Positions 45,525 to 57,548 of a DNA stretch of 64,000 nucleotides are shown piece after piece. The stretch spans positions 3,387,946 to 3,451,945 of the forward strand of contig NW_004624842.1 in assembly GCF_000247695.1 (NCBI RefSeq). Reading direction: 5' to 3'. The DNA comes from Heterocephalus glaber. Taxonomy: Eukaryota; Chordata; Mammalia; Rodentia; Bathyergidae. Every line of letters starts with the position of its first letter. Positions within the stretch are counted from its first letter, which is position 1. The position numbers and the translations under genes were made by a program. Below the pieces are notes generated by a model. That model did no database searches. It worked only from the letters and a program-made list of their open reading frames with translations, and was not told where the DNA came from.

Positions 45525-45610
45525 TTTTCTCTTTCTTTCTGTTCTTTTCTTCTTTTTCTTTCTTTCTCTCTTTCTTTCTTTCCCTCTTTTGTTCTTTCTT
45601 TCTTCCTTTC
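45525..45610. repeat. CTTT-rich pyrimidine tract
   Basis: Imperfect TTTC/CTTT repeats on +. It lies next to the donor of the second-last CNBD2 exon. Confidence 0.8.
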
Positions 45611-45645
45611 ACAAAAATAATAGGTAAAGTATGTTCAGCACTAAC

Positions 45646-45809
45646 CTGAGGTATTCAACCTCCATCTCTGTCAATTTTTTTCTTGTCTCATCATCAACCA
45701 ATTCAAGAAATTTTTCTCTCCTTAACTGTATCAGCTCAGTTCCCAGGCTCACCAGTATGAAGGGTCACATGTCACACTGGCTCTCTGGGAGGAAGGCCTG
45801 TTGAAAGCC
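45646..45809 (-). pseudogene. CNBD2: CNBD2 exon, second from last (in-frame stop)
   Basis: 164 nt, acceptor CTTCTCTCTAG, donor CTCAG/GTTAGT. Phase 0 start reads QAFLPE then, at codon 15, TGA (45,767-45,765) where the family has an ordinary residue, then resumes in the same frame through KFLELVDDE. It ends two bases into a codon, matching the next exon. Confidence 0.92.
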
Positions 45810-46125
45810 CTAGAGAGAAGTCACAGAAAGCTAGACCTCAGAGACAAACCAACTCTAGCAGTGGATTTTCTAGGTGAGAGAAATAAGACCTCAAATGGAA
45901 AGAGAAGCCATCTTGAGTCACTAAGCATGTGATGAGGCAGGGCAGTCTAGGGCTCCTTTTGGTATATGACATCACAGTCCTCAGAGCCCCAGGATCAGAG
46001 GACCCATAAGCACTTTCTGCAGAGAAGTCTTTGCACTAAAAACTCATACTCAGTACTGCTCTTGAGCTTGCCCCACGTCCAATTTCAACTTACCTTTTTT
46101 TGTTTGATTGTTTTTCTTTCTTTTT

Positions 46126-46240
46126 TAAGACAGAGTCTTGCTACACATGGCTCAGGCTAGTCTTGAACTCCTCGGCTCAAGTGATCCTCCTGCCTCAGCC
46201 TTCTTAGAAGCTGGGACTAGAGGCACATGCTACTGTAGCT
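46126..46240 (-). mobile_element. B1-type SINE, old
   Basis: AAGACAGAGTCTTGCTACAC to GAAGCTGGGACTAGAGGC. Confidence 0.8.
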
Positions 46241-46259
46241 ATCCCTCAATTCTTTTTCC

Positions 46260-46490
46260 CAAGTGAACTTGTTTCCCATTTCTTCCAGATTTACAACAAA
46301 AACCAGCTAGTCCTCTTCTAGACTTCCCCTTTTCAGCTGCCTGCATCCCATCCCATCCTTTTCTGCAGCCTCCAATCTTCTCTCCATCCCTCACAGACTT
46401 TAGGGACTTCTGCCCTCCTCTCTGCAGCTCATGTTATACCCCTTGGTCCTTGGCTTGATTCAAACCCTAATATCTGCCAGGGAGATCATT
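46260..46490 (+). mobile_element. L2-like fragment
   Basis: Pyrimidine-rich, L2-like wording with no diagnostic end; weak. Confidence 0.3.
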
Positions 46491-46491
46491 A

Positions 46492-46866
46492 TGGTTTATA
46501 TCTACAAGTCCCCCAAAGCCCCAGGTGCTCATATGTGGGGCTTTTGGGAAGTGACTGGATCATGGAAGCATGATACCCATCACTGGGTTTGTCCACTGAT
46601 GAGTTTATAGCTAAATGTGAGGTTAGGAGGTGAAGCCTGGCTGGAGGAGGTGGGTCATCGAGGATGTAGTCTGGAAGGATCTATCTCTCTCCCTCTCCGC
46701 TTCCCATTCCCATGGCTGAGCAACCTTCCTCTGCCATGCTGCCCTGCCTTGGAGCCATCTGACTATGGACTGAAACCTGTACAAACTCTGAGCCAAAATA
46801 AATCTTTGCTCCTTTCAGTTGTGGGTGATGGGTATTGTGTCTCAGTGATAAGAAGGTAACTAAGAC
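46492..46866 (+). mobile_element. MaLR-type LTR, rodent branch
   Basis: ATTATGGTTTATATCTACAA to GGTAACTAAGACA, with GAGCCAAAATAAATCTTTGC and GGTATTGTGTCTCAGTGAT. The open frame at 46,617 is LTR sequence. Confidence 0.65.
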
Positions 46867-47013
46867 AGAGATGGTAATCCATAGGCATTTCTGTCTACTT
46901 TATAGGGATCATAAACCCTTTTTAAAGAAGTATCCTAAGATAGAAAACTTGCAGCTGAACTCCCAATCTAGTGCCCCTTTCTAGCCACTCAGCTATTAAT
47001 TAAGCCTCAGGCA

Positions 47014-47051
47014 GGGCAGGCGATGAAACCAGTGAGCTAAATCCCCGGCCC
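47014..47051 (-). mobile_element. Tailless 3'-truncated ID SINE
   Basis: Only the first 38 nt of an ID element (GGGCCGGGGATTTAGCTC.. on -): no B box and no tail. Perfect 12-bp duplication AAGCCTCAGGCA at 47,002-47,013 and 47,052-47,063. Confidence 0.75.
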
Positions 47052-47539
47052 AAGCCTCAGGCAAAAGGGGAGGGGGGAAGTGGCCACAGAGCCTCCAGTG
47101 CTCAGCTATCTTAGGCTCGGGAAAAGGGACCTCAAACCAAGAGACTTGTTTATGGAGGCCATTTGGGATTGAGAAAAACCCTGGTTTCAGAGTACACATC
47201 TAAATTTCCACTTGTTATATGGCTTTAGGCTATTTATCTACAAAATAAAAGTGAGAATATCTTCCCTACTAGACTTTCAAAGATTCTGAATTTGAAAGCA
47301 ACTGTGAAGTGGGGTCTGGAGCACCCCACCCCACTTCACCTCTGCCCACAGCTGCCACCATTTGGTTTCTAGATCATGAAGCATGACTATCTACAAACTC
47401 TTGGGTCCTTCTTCATAAGCTGTTGAAGGTCTAAACAAGATAAGTGTGTGTGAGGAAGCTCTGGAGACAGGAAGCACTTCACATGAGTGGTGTCCAGGAC
47501 AGAGCTTTCAATGATACAAACAGCCTGCTGCAGCAGGCA

Positions 47540-47740
47540 TGCCACAGGTTCACCATCACTGTTCTAGGGAATCAAGGTCAAACTCTTCATTCCAGCTTTG
47601 TGGGTCCTCACAGTATGGACCCTATTGTTCTTGCTCTTTACTCAGCCTTCCACCGCTGTCACCATGTGCCCATCCCTCTGCTCCTCCATTCTGCCCAGGT
47701 GTCTGATCATCCCCATCTCCTCCACCTTGGTGCCATGCTC
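47540..47740 (+). mobile_element. L2-like fragment
   Basis: GGTCAAACTCTTCATTCCAG then TCCTCACAGTATGGACCC follow L2. This explains the open frame here, which extends from 47,444. Confidence 0.45.
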
Positions 47741-47842
47741 AGTTCTGAGCAGTGTACTCTGAAACACAGAACTGAAGAGAAGCAGGTCCAGAGGAGGCTG
47801 GAAGGTAAGTGACTTGAAGAATGTCTGAAGGAATGGAGGATG

Positions 47843-48990
47843 TTTATCCTGAATAAGAAAACAGGTGATGGAAAGTTGTGATGTTGAACATTTTTTCATA
47901 TATATATTTGCTGCTTTTACTTCTTTTGTCTGAGAAATGTCTGTTCAGATGCCCATTTTTGAATTGGGTGTTTGAATTTGGGGGGTCTGATTTTTTTCCG
48001 TTCTTTATATATTCTTTGTCTGAGGTACAGTTGCTTAAATTTTTTCCCCACATTGTAGGTTGTCTCTTAGCTCTGTTGGTGGTTTCTTTTGCAGTGCACA
48101 AGCTTTTTAGTAAACTAAGAAGAGATCCTACTTGTTGATTGTTTGCACTAGTTCATGGGCAACTGAGGTTTTGTTCATAAAATCTTTTCCTATACCAATG
48201 TCTTCAAGAGTTCTACCTAACTTATCTTCCAGCAAATTTAGTGTTTCTGTCTTAATATTTAAATCTTTAATCCACTTCGATATTAATTTAGTGCATGGTG
48301 ATAGGTATGGGTCTAGTTTTAATCTTTGGCAGGTTGAAATCCAGTTTTTCCAACACCATTTATTAAATAGGCTACCTTTCCTCCAATGAGGATGGTTGAC
48401 TCTTTTGTCAAAGATGAGGTGACTACAGATGTAGTCGTCTCTGCATCTTTTAATCTATTCTACTGATCCTTGGGTCTGTTTCTTTGCCAGTACAATGCTG
48501 TTTTTACCACAGTAGCTTTGTAGTCTAGTTTTATGTTGGGGATTGTAATACCCCCAGCCATATCTCTGTTGCCTAAAATTTCTTTTGCTATTCTAGGTCT
48601 CTTCTGGTTTCAAATGAATTTTTGGATTGTTTTCTCTGGTTCTGTGAACTATATTGTTGGAATTTCAATTGCCATTGGATTAAACCTATATAATAATTTT
48701 GGAAGTATGGCCATTTTCACTATATTGGTTCTTCCTATCCAGGAACAAGGGATGTCTTTCCATTTTCTTATATCCTCCTCAATCTCCTTTTTCAAAGTGC
48801 TATAGTTTTCAGTGTAGAGGTCTTTGGTTCCTTTGTTAGATGGACTCCTAGATATTTCATTTTTTTGGATGCTATTGTAAAAGAAATTGTTTCCCTAATT
48901 TCTCTCTCAGTGAGTCTATTATTTCTATATAAAAAGGCTATTGTTTTTCGAGTGTTGACCTTATATCCAGTTTGATTAACTTTTGAATGG
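47843..48990 (-). mobile_element. L1 ORF2 C-terminal fragment
   Basis: On -, reads CTAKETTNRAKRQPTMW near 48,060, then upstream blocks matching 63,290-63,960 of the other strand's L1. Stops present. Lies in the 8.3-kb CNBD2 intron. Confidence 0.85.
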
Positions 48991-50104
48991 TCTATTTTTT
49001 AAGAACATTTTTAGGTTTACAGAAAAACTGAGTCAATAGTACAGAGTTCCCATACATCCTTCATCTAGTTGCCTCTGTTATTTTAAATATCTTTGTTACA
49101 AGGAACAAACCAATAATTATACATCATTATTTTCTGAAGCCAATGAGTTATACATTTCCTGTTTTTAACCTAATGTTTTTTTCCTATTCTACTGTCCTAC
49201 CAGGACATTATACATGTCATTTTCATATCTCTTCAGGTACCTTGTGACTATGGCAACCTTACCTTGTATATGATAACCCTGACAATTTGAGGGGTACTCA
49301 ATAATCAGGGAATTTGTGGGATGCTCTGCTGTTAGAATTTGTCTGATCTTTTTTTCTCATGATTATCCTGGGGATGTGGGTTATCAAGAGGATGACTGCA
49401 GAAGTGCCATCTGCATCACATCATATCGAGGGGCAATACTATCACCATTATTACTACTGATGTTGCCCAGATCACCTGGCTGAGGTAGTGTTTCTCAGAT
49501 TTCACCCCTTTCCATACTATACTCTCTTCAGAAGGAGTCACTGTGCACAGTCCACACAAAAGGAGCAGTGAGTTATGTTCTTCCTCCTTAAGGGAAGGTT
49601 ATTTGCATAAATTATTTGCATTTATTCTACAGAGAGATTTCTCTTTTCCTTGATCTACTATTTTATTCATTATGTTCTGGGCTGGGGATTTAACTCAGTG
49701 GTTTCGCCACCTGCTGCGCAAGTGCAAGGACCCAAGTTTGATCCTTGGTACCAAAAAAAAAAAATCATCTCTCTATTCATTATGCATTTATCTCAATATG
49801 CATTCATGGATGTTTATTTCATATTATGGGTTTACAATCTAATACTGCTCAATTTTGTTGCTCAAGTTATTCCAGCTTTGACCACTGGGAGCTTTTTCAG
49901 CTGGCCTGTGTCCTTTTGACATGTCCCCATCAATGGCATGCCCCTCCACCAGACTTATTCTAAGTACTATTAAATGTTCTAGGCTCATCTTCCATATTTC
50001 CAGTCCCAGTTCTAGAAGCAACCATTTCTCTAAGAAGTCCCTGTTTCTTTCGTTGGAAAATATTATTAGAAGTCAAGATTTGGCTTCTTCAGATTGGGTC
50101 AGGT
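48991..50104 (-). mobile_element. Ancient L1M 3' UTR fragment
   Basis: Antisense L1M-type 3' UTR blocks, e.g. the TTTGACCACTGGGAGC motif near 49,875 that recurs at 17,235. Interrupted by an ID SINE at 49,679. Confidence 0.6.
49679..49764 (+). mobile_element. ID-like SINE
   Basis: CTATT..ATTCATTATG-type duplication on both sides. Confidence 0.92.
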
Positions 50105-50106
50105 AA

Positions 50107-51235
50107 TGATTTTTTAGATATGAACCCAAAGGCATACACAACAAAAGCAAAAAATAGATAAATAGGATTGCATCAAACTAAAAAGCTTATGCATGACAAA
50201 TGAAACAATCAATAGAGTAGAGACAATGTACAGGATGAGAGAAAATATTTGCAAACCATACATCTGATACAGGGATATCTAAAATAAGAAATTAACTCAA
50301 CTTAATAGCAAGAAAAACACCTGATTTTAAAATGAGCTAAGGACCTAAACAGACATTTCTCAAAGGAAGACATACAAATCTCCAATATATGAAAAATGCC
50401 CGTCATCATCAATCATCAGGAAAATCCAAATTAAAATCTCAATAAGATAGTGATTCACAGTTATAAAATGGCAATTATCAAAAACCTAAAAAGACAAATG
50501 TTGGTGAGGAAAGGGAAAGAAAGGAACCTCTGCATACTGTTGGCAGGAATATAAATTAATACTGCTGCTATGGAAAACCAGTATAGAAGTTCCTCAAAAA
50601 ATAAAAAGTAGAACTACATAGGATCTCACAATCCCAATTCCAGACATATACCCAAAGGAGTTGAAATCAGTATGTTGAAGAGATATCTGCATTTCCTGTT
50701 GCCTGCAGTATAAGACCCAAGATATGTAATCCACCTAAGTGTCCCTCAATGGATGAATAGATAAAGAAAATGAGGTACATAAACACAGTGGAATACCATC
50801 CAGCTTTTCAAAAAAAAAGAGAAAAGAAATAAGAAAAAAAGAGAAAAGAAATAAGAAATAAGAAAAAAAGAGAAAAGAAATAAGAAATCCTGTCACTTGC
50901 AACACACAGGTGAACCTGAAAGACAGTATATTATGTTAAATAATCTAGGCACAGAAAGACAAATACCAGATGATGTTATGTATATATAGAATCTAAAAAA
51001 CATTGAACTCATACAAGTAGTCGAACAATTACCTGGTGCTGGGGGTGGGGTATGTTTTGGGGAGACATTGCTTAAGTGATAGAAAATTTCAGTTAGATTA
51101 GTGAAATAATTTCAAGAAATCCATTGTATATAGTGACTACAGTTAATGATGACTTATATTTCAAAATTGCAAAGAAATTCAGTATTAAATATTTTTATTT
51201 AAAGAAAAAACAAAAACCAAGATTTGGGTGCTAAG
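50107..51235 (+). mobile_element. L1M ORF2 C-terminus and 3' UTR fragment
   Basis: AAAGCAAAAATAGATAA, AAAGCTTATGCATGACAAA and ACATATACCCAAAGGAG blocks typical of an L1 3' end; frameshifted. Contains a GAAATAAGAAA-rich imperfect repeat at 50,810-50,890. Confidence 0.8.
50810..50890. repeat. A/G-rich imperfect tandem repeat
   Basis: AAAAAGAGAAAAGAAATAAG repeats about three times. Confidence 0.8.
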
Positions 51236-51508
51236 TGTGCTTATTGCTATTGAGGTGTCATTTTTTGTAGGCTCTTTCACCTAACAAAGTAAAATATATA
51301 TGTGTTTACACATGTATCTATAAATATTTATATACGTAACTAGCTGTAAGTATATCTGTTTAATTGATCCATTTCACTAAACATGTATAGCAGTATAAGA
51401 TTTATTACTTTATAGCATCATAGGAAAGAACTTTATAAACTAGAGTACATGGTTCATGTGTAGTTCCTTTTGCCTTTAGTCTGTCTCCACCCATTTCCGA
51501 AATTATAT

Positions 51509-51601
51509 TTGTTTGTTTTTGTTTTTGGTACCGGGGATCAAACTTAGGACCTTGCACTTGCAAGGCAGGCAGTGGAACCACTGAGCTAAATTCTCAGCCC
51601 C
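51509..51601 (-). mobile_element. ID-like SINE
   Basis: GGTACCGGGGATCAAACTTA. Confidence 0.92.
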
Positions 51602-51786
51602 TTCCAAAGTTAAATTAACATTTCTTCCCCCAACCCCTTTACTGAGGTCATTTCATGCATTTGTAATAGTTAGATCTCTGCAGTCCTTCCTTCAATCCAC
51701 TGACCTTCCAAATAATTTTTTTTTTTTTACAAATTGTATACATTAAGATTCACTGTTAAAAAAAAAAAAAAAAAGATTCACTGTTT

Positions 51787-51983
51787 GCCAGGCATTGTGA
51801 CTCATGCCTGTAATCCCAATATTCTAGGAGGCTAAATCAGGAGGATTACAAATTTAAGCCTAGTCTGGGCAACTTAACAATTTAGGGAGACCCTGTCTCA
51901 AAAAAAGGAAAAAAAAGGTGGAGGAAGCTGGGATATAGATCAGTGCAAAGGACCTGGGTTCAATCTTTAATACAATAAAAAAA
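51787..51983 (+). mobile_element. B1-ID composite
   Basis: B1 to 51,919, then ID to 51,983; flanked by AAAGATTCACTGTTT-like and AAAAAAGCACTCTTT. Confidence 0.75.
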
Positions 51984-52215
51984 GCACTCTTTGTGCTGTA
52001 AAGTTCTATGGATTTTGGCAAATGCTTAATGCTTTATTTTCTCTGTTCCAAAATCATACATAATATTTTTACTGTTCTAAAAATTCCCTATGCTTCACCT
52101 ATTATCCTATCCCCTGAACTCCAAACTTCTAGCAACCACTGAACATTTTACAATCGTTTTGCCTTTTCCAGAATGTCATATAGTTGGTATCATACAATAT
52201 TTAGCCTTCTAAAAG

Positions 52216-52665
52216 ATAAACTTGAGTCATTTGTAGGAAAACAAATGCACCTGGAGACCATAATGTTAAGTGAAATAAATCAGACACACAAGCTTAAATA
52301 TCACATGGTTTCTCTTATATGAGAAACCCAAAGTATAATCAAAGAGTAAAATTTTTAAAAAGATAACCGGAAATAGTGAAATTGATTTTTATCAAAGGGC
52401 AGGATCGAGAGCCGGAGCGGGGGTGGTTAGGGGAGGGAAAGGAGAAGAAAAAGGAAATTACGATGCAGTATGTACATGTACCACCTTCACACCGGGAATG
52501 TGTTATGTACTGCAAACATGCACTAAAGAAAAGAAAACGGAAGGGGATCAAAAGATGGTTGGGGGTGAGGGGATGGAAAAAAGTAATTAACAAGTATTAT
52601 GCACATGTACCAATTCCCCACAAGGAATATAAGTATTATGTACTACAAATAAGTACTACGAAAAG
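52216..52665 (+). mobile_element. L1 3' end with a repeated segment
   Basis: L1 3' blocks (GGAGACCATAATGTTAAGTG), then a G-rich 3' UTR. A segment of about 120 nt (ATGTACATGTACCA...TTATGTACTGCAAA) occurs twice in diverged form at about 52,465-52,520 and 52,590-52,650. Confidence 0.6.
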
Positions 52666-52666
52666 T

Positions 52667-52815
52667 ACATGGTGGCACACGCCTGTAATCCCAGCACTCA
52701 GGAGGATGAGCCAGAAGGATCACTGTGAGTTCGAGGCCAGCCTGGGCTACATAGTGAGTTCAAGGCCAGCCTGAACTACACAGTGAGACCCTGTCTCAAA
52801 AGAAAAAAAAAAACT
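52667..52815 (+). mobile_element. B1-type SINE, near consensus
   Basis: Full duplication GAGGCCAGCCTGGGCTACAT then AAGGCCAGCCTGAACTACAC. Confidence 0.93.
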
Positions 52816-52859
52816 GAAGAGAAAAAAAGTTTAAAAAATACTTAGTCTTTTAGTACTGG

Positions 52860-53580
52860 ATCCTTTCACTTAGAAATTCTCACCTAAGATTATACCATGT
52901 CTTTTCAAGCCTTGATATATTTCCTTTTACTGCTGAATATTCTGTTATGTAGATATGCTAGAGTTTGTTTACATTTACATATAAACTTTAAAAGCAATCT
53001 GTCAATATCCACAAAATAATCTATTTGGATTTTGATTGAGATTGCATTGAATTTATACATCAAGTTAGGGAAAACTGACATCTTAACAATATCAAGTCTT
53101 CTAATCTATGAACACAGATTATTTCTATATTTATTTAAATCTTCTTTGACTTCTTTCATCAAAGTTATAGAGCTTTCATCATGTAGATTATTTGTAGGGA
53201 TCAAACCCAGGGCCTTATGCATACACAGTCTGTGCTCCACCACTGAACTACATTCACTATGTGCAGATTCTGAACATTTTGTTAGATTTATATCTAAATA
53301 TTTTTTTTGCAGATGCTATTGTAAGCGGTATTTTTAGTTTTAAGCATCAGCTTTCACTGCTGGTGTAAAAAAAACAATAGTTCATTGTGTATTAATCTTG
53401 TATTCTGCTACCTTGCTATAATCACTTCTTAGTTTCAGCAGTGTTTTTGATTCTTTGTAATTGTCTAAATAAACAACAGTCATCTACAAGGACAGTTTTA
53501 TTTAGCCCTTCTCAATTTATATACCTTTTAATTCCTTTTCTCAATACACTGCCAAGAGTGGCAAGAGGGAATGTCCTTGC
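52860..53580 (-). mobile_element. L1M ORF2 fragment
   Basis: Antisense ORF2 RT/C-terminal blocks (ATCAAGTTAGGGAAAACTGACAT), interrupted by an old ID unit at 53,192. Confidence 0.65.
53192..53257 (-). mobile_element. Old ID unit
   Basis: GGATCAAACCCAGGGCCTTA; CACCACTGAACTACATTC. Confidence 0.75.
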
Positions 53581-53599
53581 CTTACTACTCTCTTGGATT

Positions 53600-53695
53600 A
53601 TTTTATTTTTATTAGTACATGTTTGCAGTACACATTATTACATTCATCTTAAGGAGTAGGTACATATTAATTCTTTTTATTCCCCTCCCTCGTCT
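53600..53695 (-). mobile_element. L1 3' terminus
   Basis: On -, ends TGTACTGCAAACATGTACTA then ATAAAA, the same 3' end as the L1s at 37,640 and 52,500. Confidence 0.5.
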
Positions 53696-53708
53696 CTGAT
53701 TCCTGGAT

Positions 53709-53806
53709 TTTTTTTTTTTTTTTTTTTTTTTTGGTACCGGGGATCAAACTCGTGTCCTTGCCCTTGCACAGCAGGCGGCGAAACCACTGAGCTAAATCCC
53801 CGGCCC
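53709..53806 (-). mobile_element. ID-like SINE, near consensus
   Basis: Uninterrupted 24-nt T run (A-tail on -) then GGTACCGGGG; a young-looking copy. Confidence 0.94.
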
Positions 53807-53839
53807 TATGCTGGATTATTTTAAAGCAAGCCCCAGCTG

Positions 53840-53965
53840 TCATCACTTCACCTATAAATATTTTGATGTGTATCTCCTAAATATAAGCATTCTTAAGAAA
53901 CATAGCCACAATACCCTTATCATACCTTAAAAATCAGTGCTATTTCTTAGCATCACCAAACAGAG
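53840..53965. mobile_element. L1M 3' UTR scrap
   Basis: CACCTATAAATATTTTGATG and CATAGCCACAATAC resemble the L1M 3' UTR; orientation uncertain. Confidence 0.4.
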
Positions 53966-54017
53966 AGGGGTGTTTTTAAATTTTTACTCCCATTACTCAA
54001 CATTCCCTGCTCATTCA

Positions 54018-54581
<564 letters not shown>

Positions 54582-54700
54582 TCAAGGGTACTGGGGGAAT
54601 TGAACCCATGACTTTCACACTGAGTGACAGCCTCAACCCATTTTTTTTGAGGCAGGGTCTCACTAAGTTATTAAGTTGTCCAGGCGGGGCTCAAACTTGC
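54582..54700 (-). mobile_element. B1-ID composite, B1 5' truncated
   Basis: On -: B1 piece (54,700-54,640) then old ID (54,639-54,582). Confidence 0.7.
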
Positions 54701-54796
54701 AAAAAAATAAAGACATTTCTAACATAACTGTCTGGAAATGGGACTGTCCGAAATGTTTTTTATTCGTGGTTTTTATTTGTTTGTTTGCTGTTACTG

Positions 54797-55002
54797 TTTT
54801 GTAATACTGGAGATTGAACCCAGGGTCTTCACACTGAGTTACATCCATATCCCTGCCCCCCTACCCTACTCCACCCTCTTTATTTTTTTTTGAAGATATG
54901 AGATAGGCTATTGCTAAGTCACCAAGTTGTCCAGGCTGGGCTCAAACTTGCAACTCTCCTGCCTCAGCTAGGATTTTAAGCATGTAACACCATCCCAGGC
55001 TT
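54797..55002 (-). mobile_element. B1-ID composite
   Basis: On -: B1 (55,002-54,881) then old ID (54,857-54,797). Confidence 0.75.
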
Positions 55003-55419
55003 GAACAGATTGTTTTAACAAAGGTAAGCTATTACTGTACTATAGCTGCTTCCTTTAGTTGGGTAAAATTTTCTGAAGAAGCTCAGAGCCAAAAGAGCCC
55101 AGCAACACATACACAGAATATCACAGCCAGAAGATATTTCCTGTCCTTCTTCCTTACATGAATTGCTGAGGCCTTGAGTAAAGAAGTAGCTGCATACTTA
55201 AAGTGGCCCTGTGAGTTACAGGCAGAGAATGCAGGTCCTAGGTTTCAAACCTAGGATTGCTCTAGACTGCCTCACATACACATCCATCCCTTTGGGGTTA
55301 ACCTATGTCCACCACCTCTGCCCTCCCTAAGCACCCCTGAAATTCTGCCATGGACGTCATATCCCCTGCCCCCTTTATAATCACATGAACCCTTCTTCTA
55401 TCTACCAAAGCTGAGCTTA

Positions 55420-55977
<558 letters not shown>

Positions 55978-56010
55978 TACTGGGGATGTAGCTCAATCCC
56001 CAGTACTGCG
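55978..56010 (+). mobile_element. ID-like SINE, internal deletion
   Basis: TGGGGATGTAGCTCA joins CAATCCCCAGTACTGC. Confidence 0.75.
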
Positions 56011-56011
56011 A

Positions 56012-56045
<34 letters not shown>

Positions 56046-56066
56046 CAAGACAGAGACAGAGACAGA
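56011..56066. repeat. (GA)n microsatellite
   Basis: Grown from the tail of the deleted ID SINE at 55,978. Confidence 0.9.
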
Positions 56067-56245
56067 CTGGGAATGAAGGGGCACAAATGAGCATTCTGGG
56101 GCAATAAAAATGTTCTATATCTTGATTATGGTTATTACTTGGAGGTATGAATTTGTCAAAATTCACTAAACTACACATTTAAAATGTGTAGATTGCACCA
56201 CATAAAAGTATACCTCAATAACACTGATTTTAAAAAGTTGTGGGA

Positions 56246-56329
56246 GGCCGGGGATTTAGCTCAGCGGTTTCACCGCCTGCTGCGCAAGCGCAAGGACCCG
56301 AGTTCGATCCCCAGTACCAAAAAAAAAAA
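56246..56329 (+). mobile_element. ID-like SINE, near consensus
   Basis: Flanked by AAAAGTTGTGGG. Confidence 0.94.
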
Positions 56330-56375
56330 GTTGTGGGGTTTTGTGTGTTTCTGTGGGTTTTTTTTTTCTTTTTTT

Positions 56376-56449
56376 AAGTGCTGGTGATTGAACCTAGGGC
56401 CTCATGCATACTAGGTAAGCACTTTACCACTAGCTACATTCCAAGTCCT
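56376..56449 (-). mobile_element. Old ID SINE
   Basis: GTGATTGAACCTAGGGCCTC; ACTAGGTAAGCACTTTACCA. Confidence 0.8.
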
Positions 56450-56530
56450 AAAAAGAAATGCTAACAGAAACAAATCCAAACTCAACAAGAAATAGGCCTG
56501 GCTTAATGAGAACTTATAAAAAGATCTGAA

Positions 56531-56655
56531 AGCCAGGTATGGTGATGCACACCTGTAATTCCAGCACTTGGGAGGCTGAGGCAGGAGAATTCCCAGGTGT
56601 TCGAGGCCACCCTGGACTACATAGTGAGACTCTGTCTCAAAAAACAAAAAACAAA
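56531..56655 (+). mobile_element. B1-type SINE
   Basis: AAGCCAGGTATGGTGATGCA; no duplication. Confidence 0.9.
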
Positions 56656-56726
56656 TCAAAAAGCTCTGAGTATGACCTTTTAAAAAGGCATTTTGGCAAT
56701 ATCTATCAGTATTTTATTTAATTTAC

Positions 56727-56807
56727 TTATTTTTTGGACCAGCGATCGAACTCAGGTCCTTGTGCTTGAGCAGCAGGTGGCGAAACCACTGAGCTAAATC
56801 CCCGGCC
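56727..56807 (-). mobile_element. ID-like SINE
   Basis: Flanked by CTATCAGTATTTTA. Confidence 0.93.
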
Positions 56808-56870
56808 CACTATCAGTATTTTAAATGTACATAGTCAGTACATACTGGTTCCATTGTTTGATGTAGTAAT

Positions 56871-56951
56871 TTTTTTTGGTACCGGGGATCAAACTCGGGA
56901 CCTTGTGCTTGTGAGGCAGGCGGTGGAACCACTGAGCTAAATCCCTGGCAC
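56871..56951 (-). mobile_element. ID-like SINE
   Basis: Flanked by TTGATGTAGTAATTTT. Confidence 0.93.
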
Positions 56952-57406
56952 TTGATGTAGTAATTTTACGAATCTGTTTCCTGGCACAAGAATGCAAAGA
57001 TAACCCCACCAGAAGTCACCACAGAAGAGTGAAAAATTTGAAATAAATTATCTGCAAAAGGTAATTAAATCTCATGTTATAGCCATATAATTAAATAGAA
57101 GATAGCTATTTTAAAACATCATGTAAACTTCTGCTTCCAGCCAACATGGAATAACAGGAACATGCTCCCCTGCCACCTGAAACTACTAATATACTGGACA
57201 AGATAATAAAAAAAGTTTTAAAGACATTGACCATCAGGCAATGAAGGACAATCATCCCTGGAAGGTAGAAAATAGTGATAAGCTCTACCACTGCCCCCAG
57301 ATTACTGCCCAGAGATTTTCTTGGCTGTGGTGCAGGAGGGGAAACCTATGTGCAGCTCATCAATCTACCCTAACTGATGCAACAGAATAAAGAGTAGAGG
57401 AGACAT

Positions 57407-57548
57407 TGGGCATGTGGCACATCCCTGTATCCCAGAACTTGGGAGGCTGAGGCAGGAAGATTGCCATAAATTTGGGGTCAGCCTGGACTACATAGTAAAT
57501 TTGAGGGCAGCCTGAACTACATAGTGAGACCTTGTCTCAAAAGAAAAG
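57407..57548 (+). mobile_element. B1-type SINE
   Basis: With duplication; inside the L1/HAL1-like 5' region. Confidence 0.88.

Larger units (their letters stand above)
46867..47842. other. CNBD2 intron
   Basis: Holds the tailless ID at 47,014 and an L2-like piece; otherwise nothing seen. Confidence 0.4.
51240..52215 (-). mobile_element. Ancient L1M 3' UTR fragments
   Basis: Antisense L1M 3' UTR-like blocks (GAATGTCATATAGTTGG at 52,171, also at 33,908), interrupted by SINEs at 51,509, 51,787 and 51,927. Confidence 0.55.

Noticed and set aside
47444..47812. 122-codon open frame with a GTAAGT donor at 47,804, exon-like from 47,646
   Set aside because: Sequence follows an L2 fragment, and phases do not fit the other exon-like blocks.
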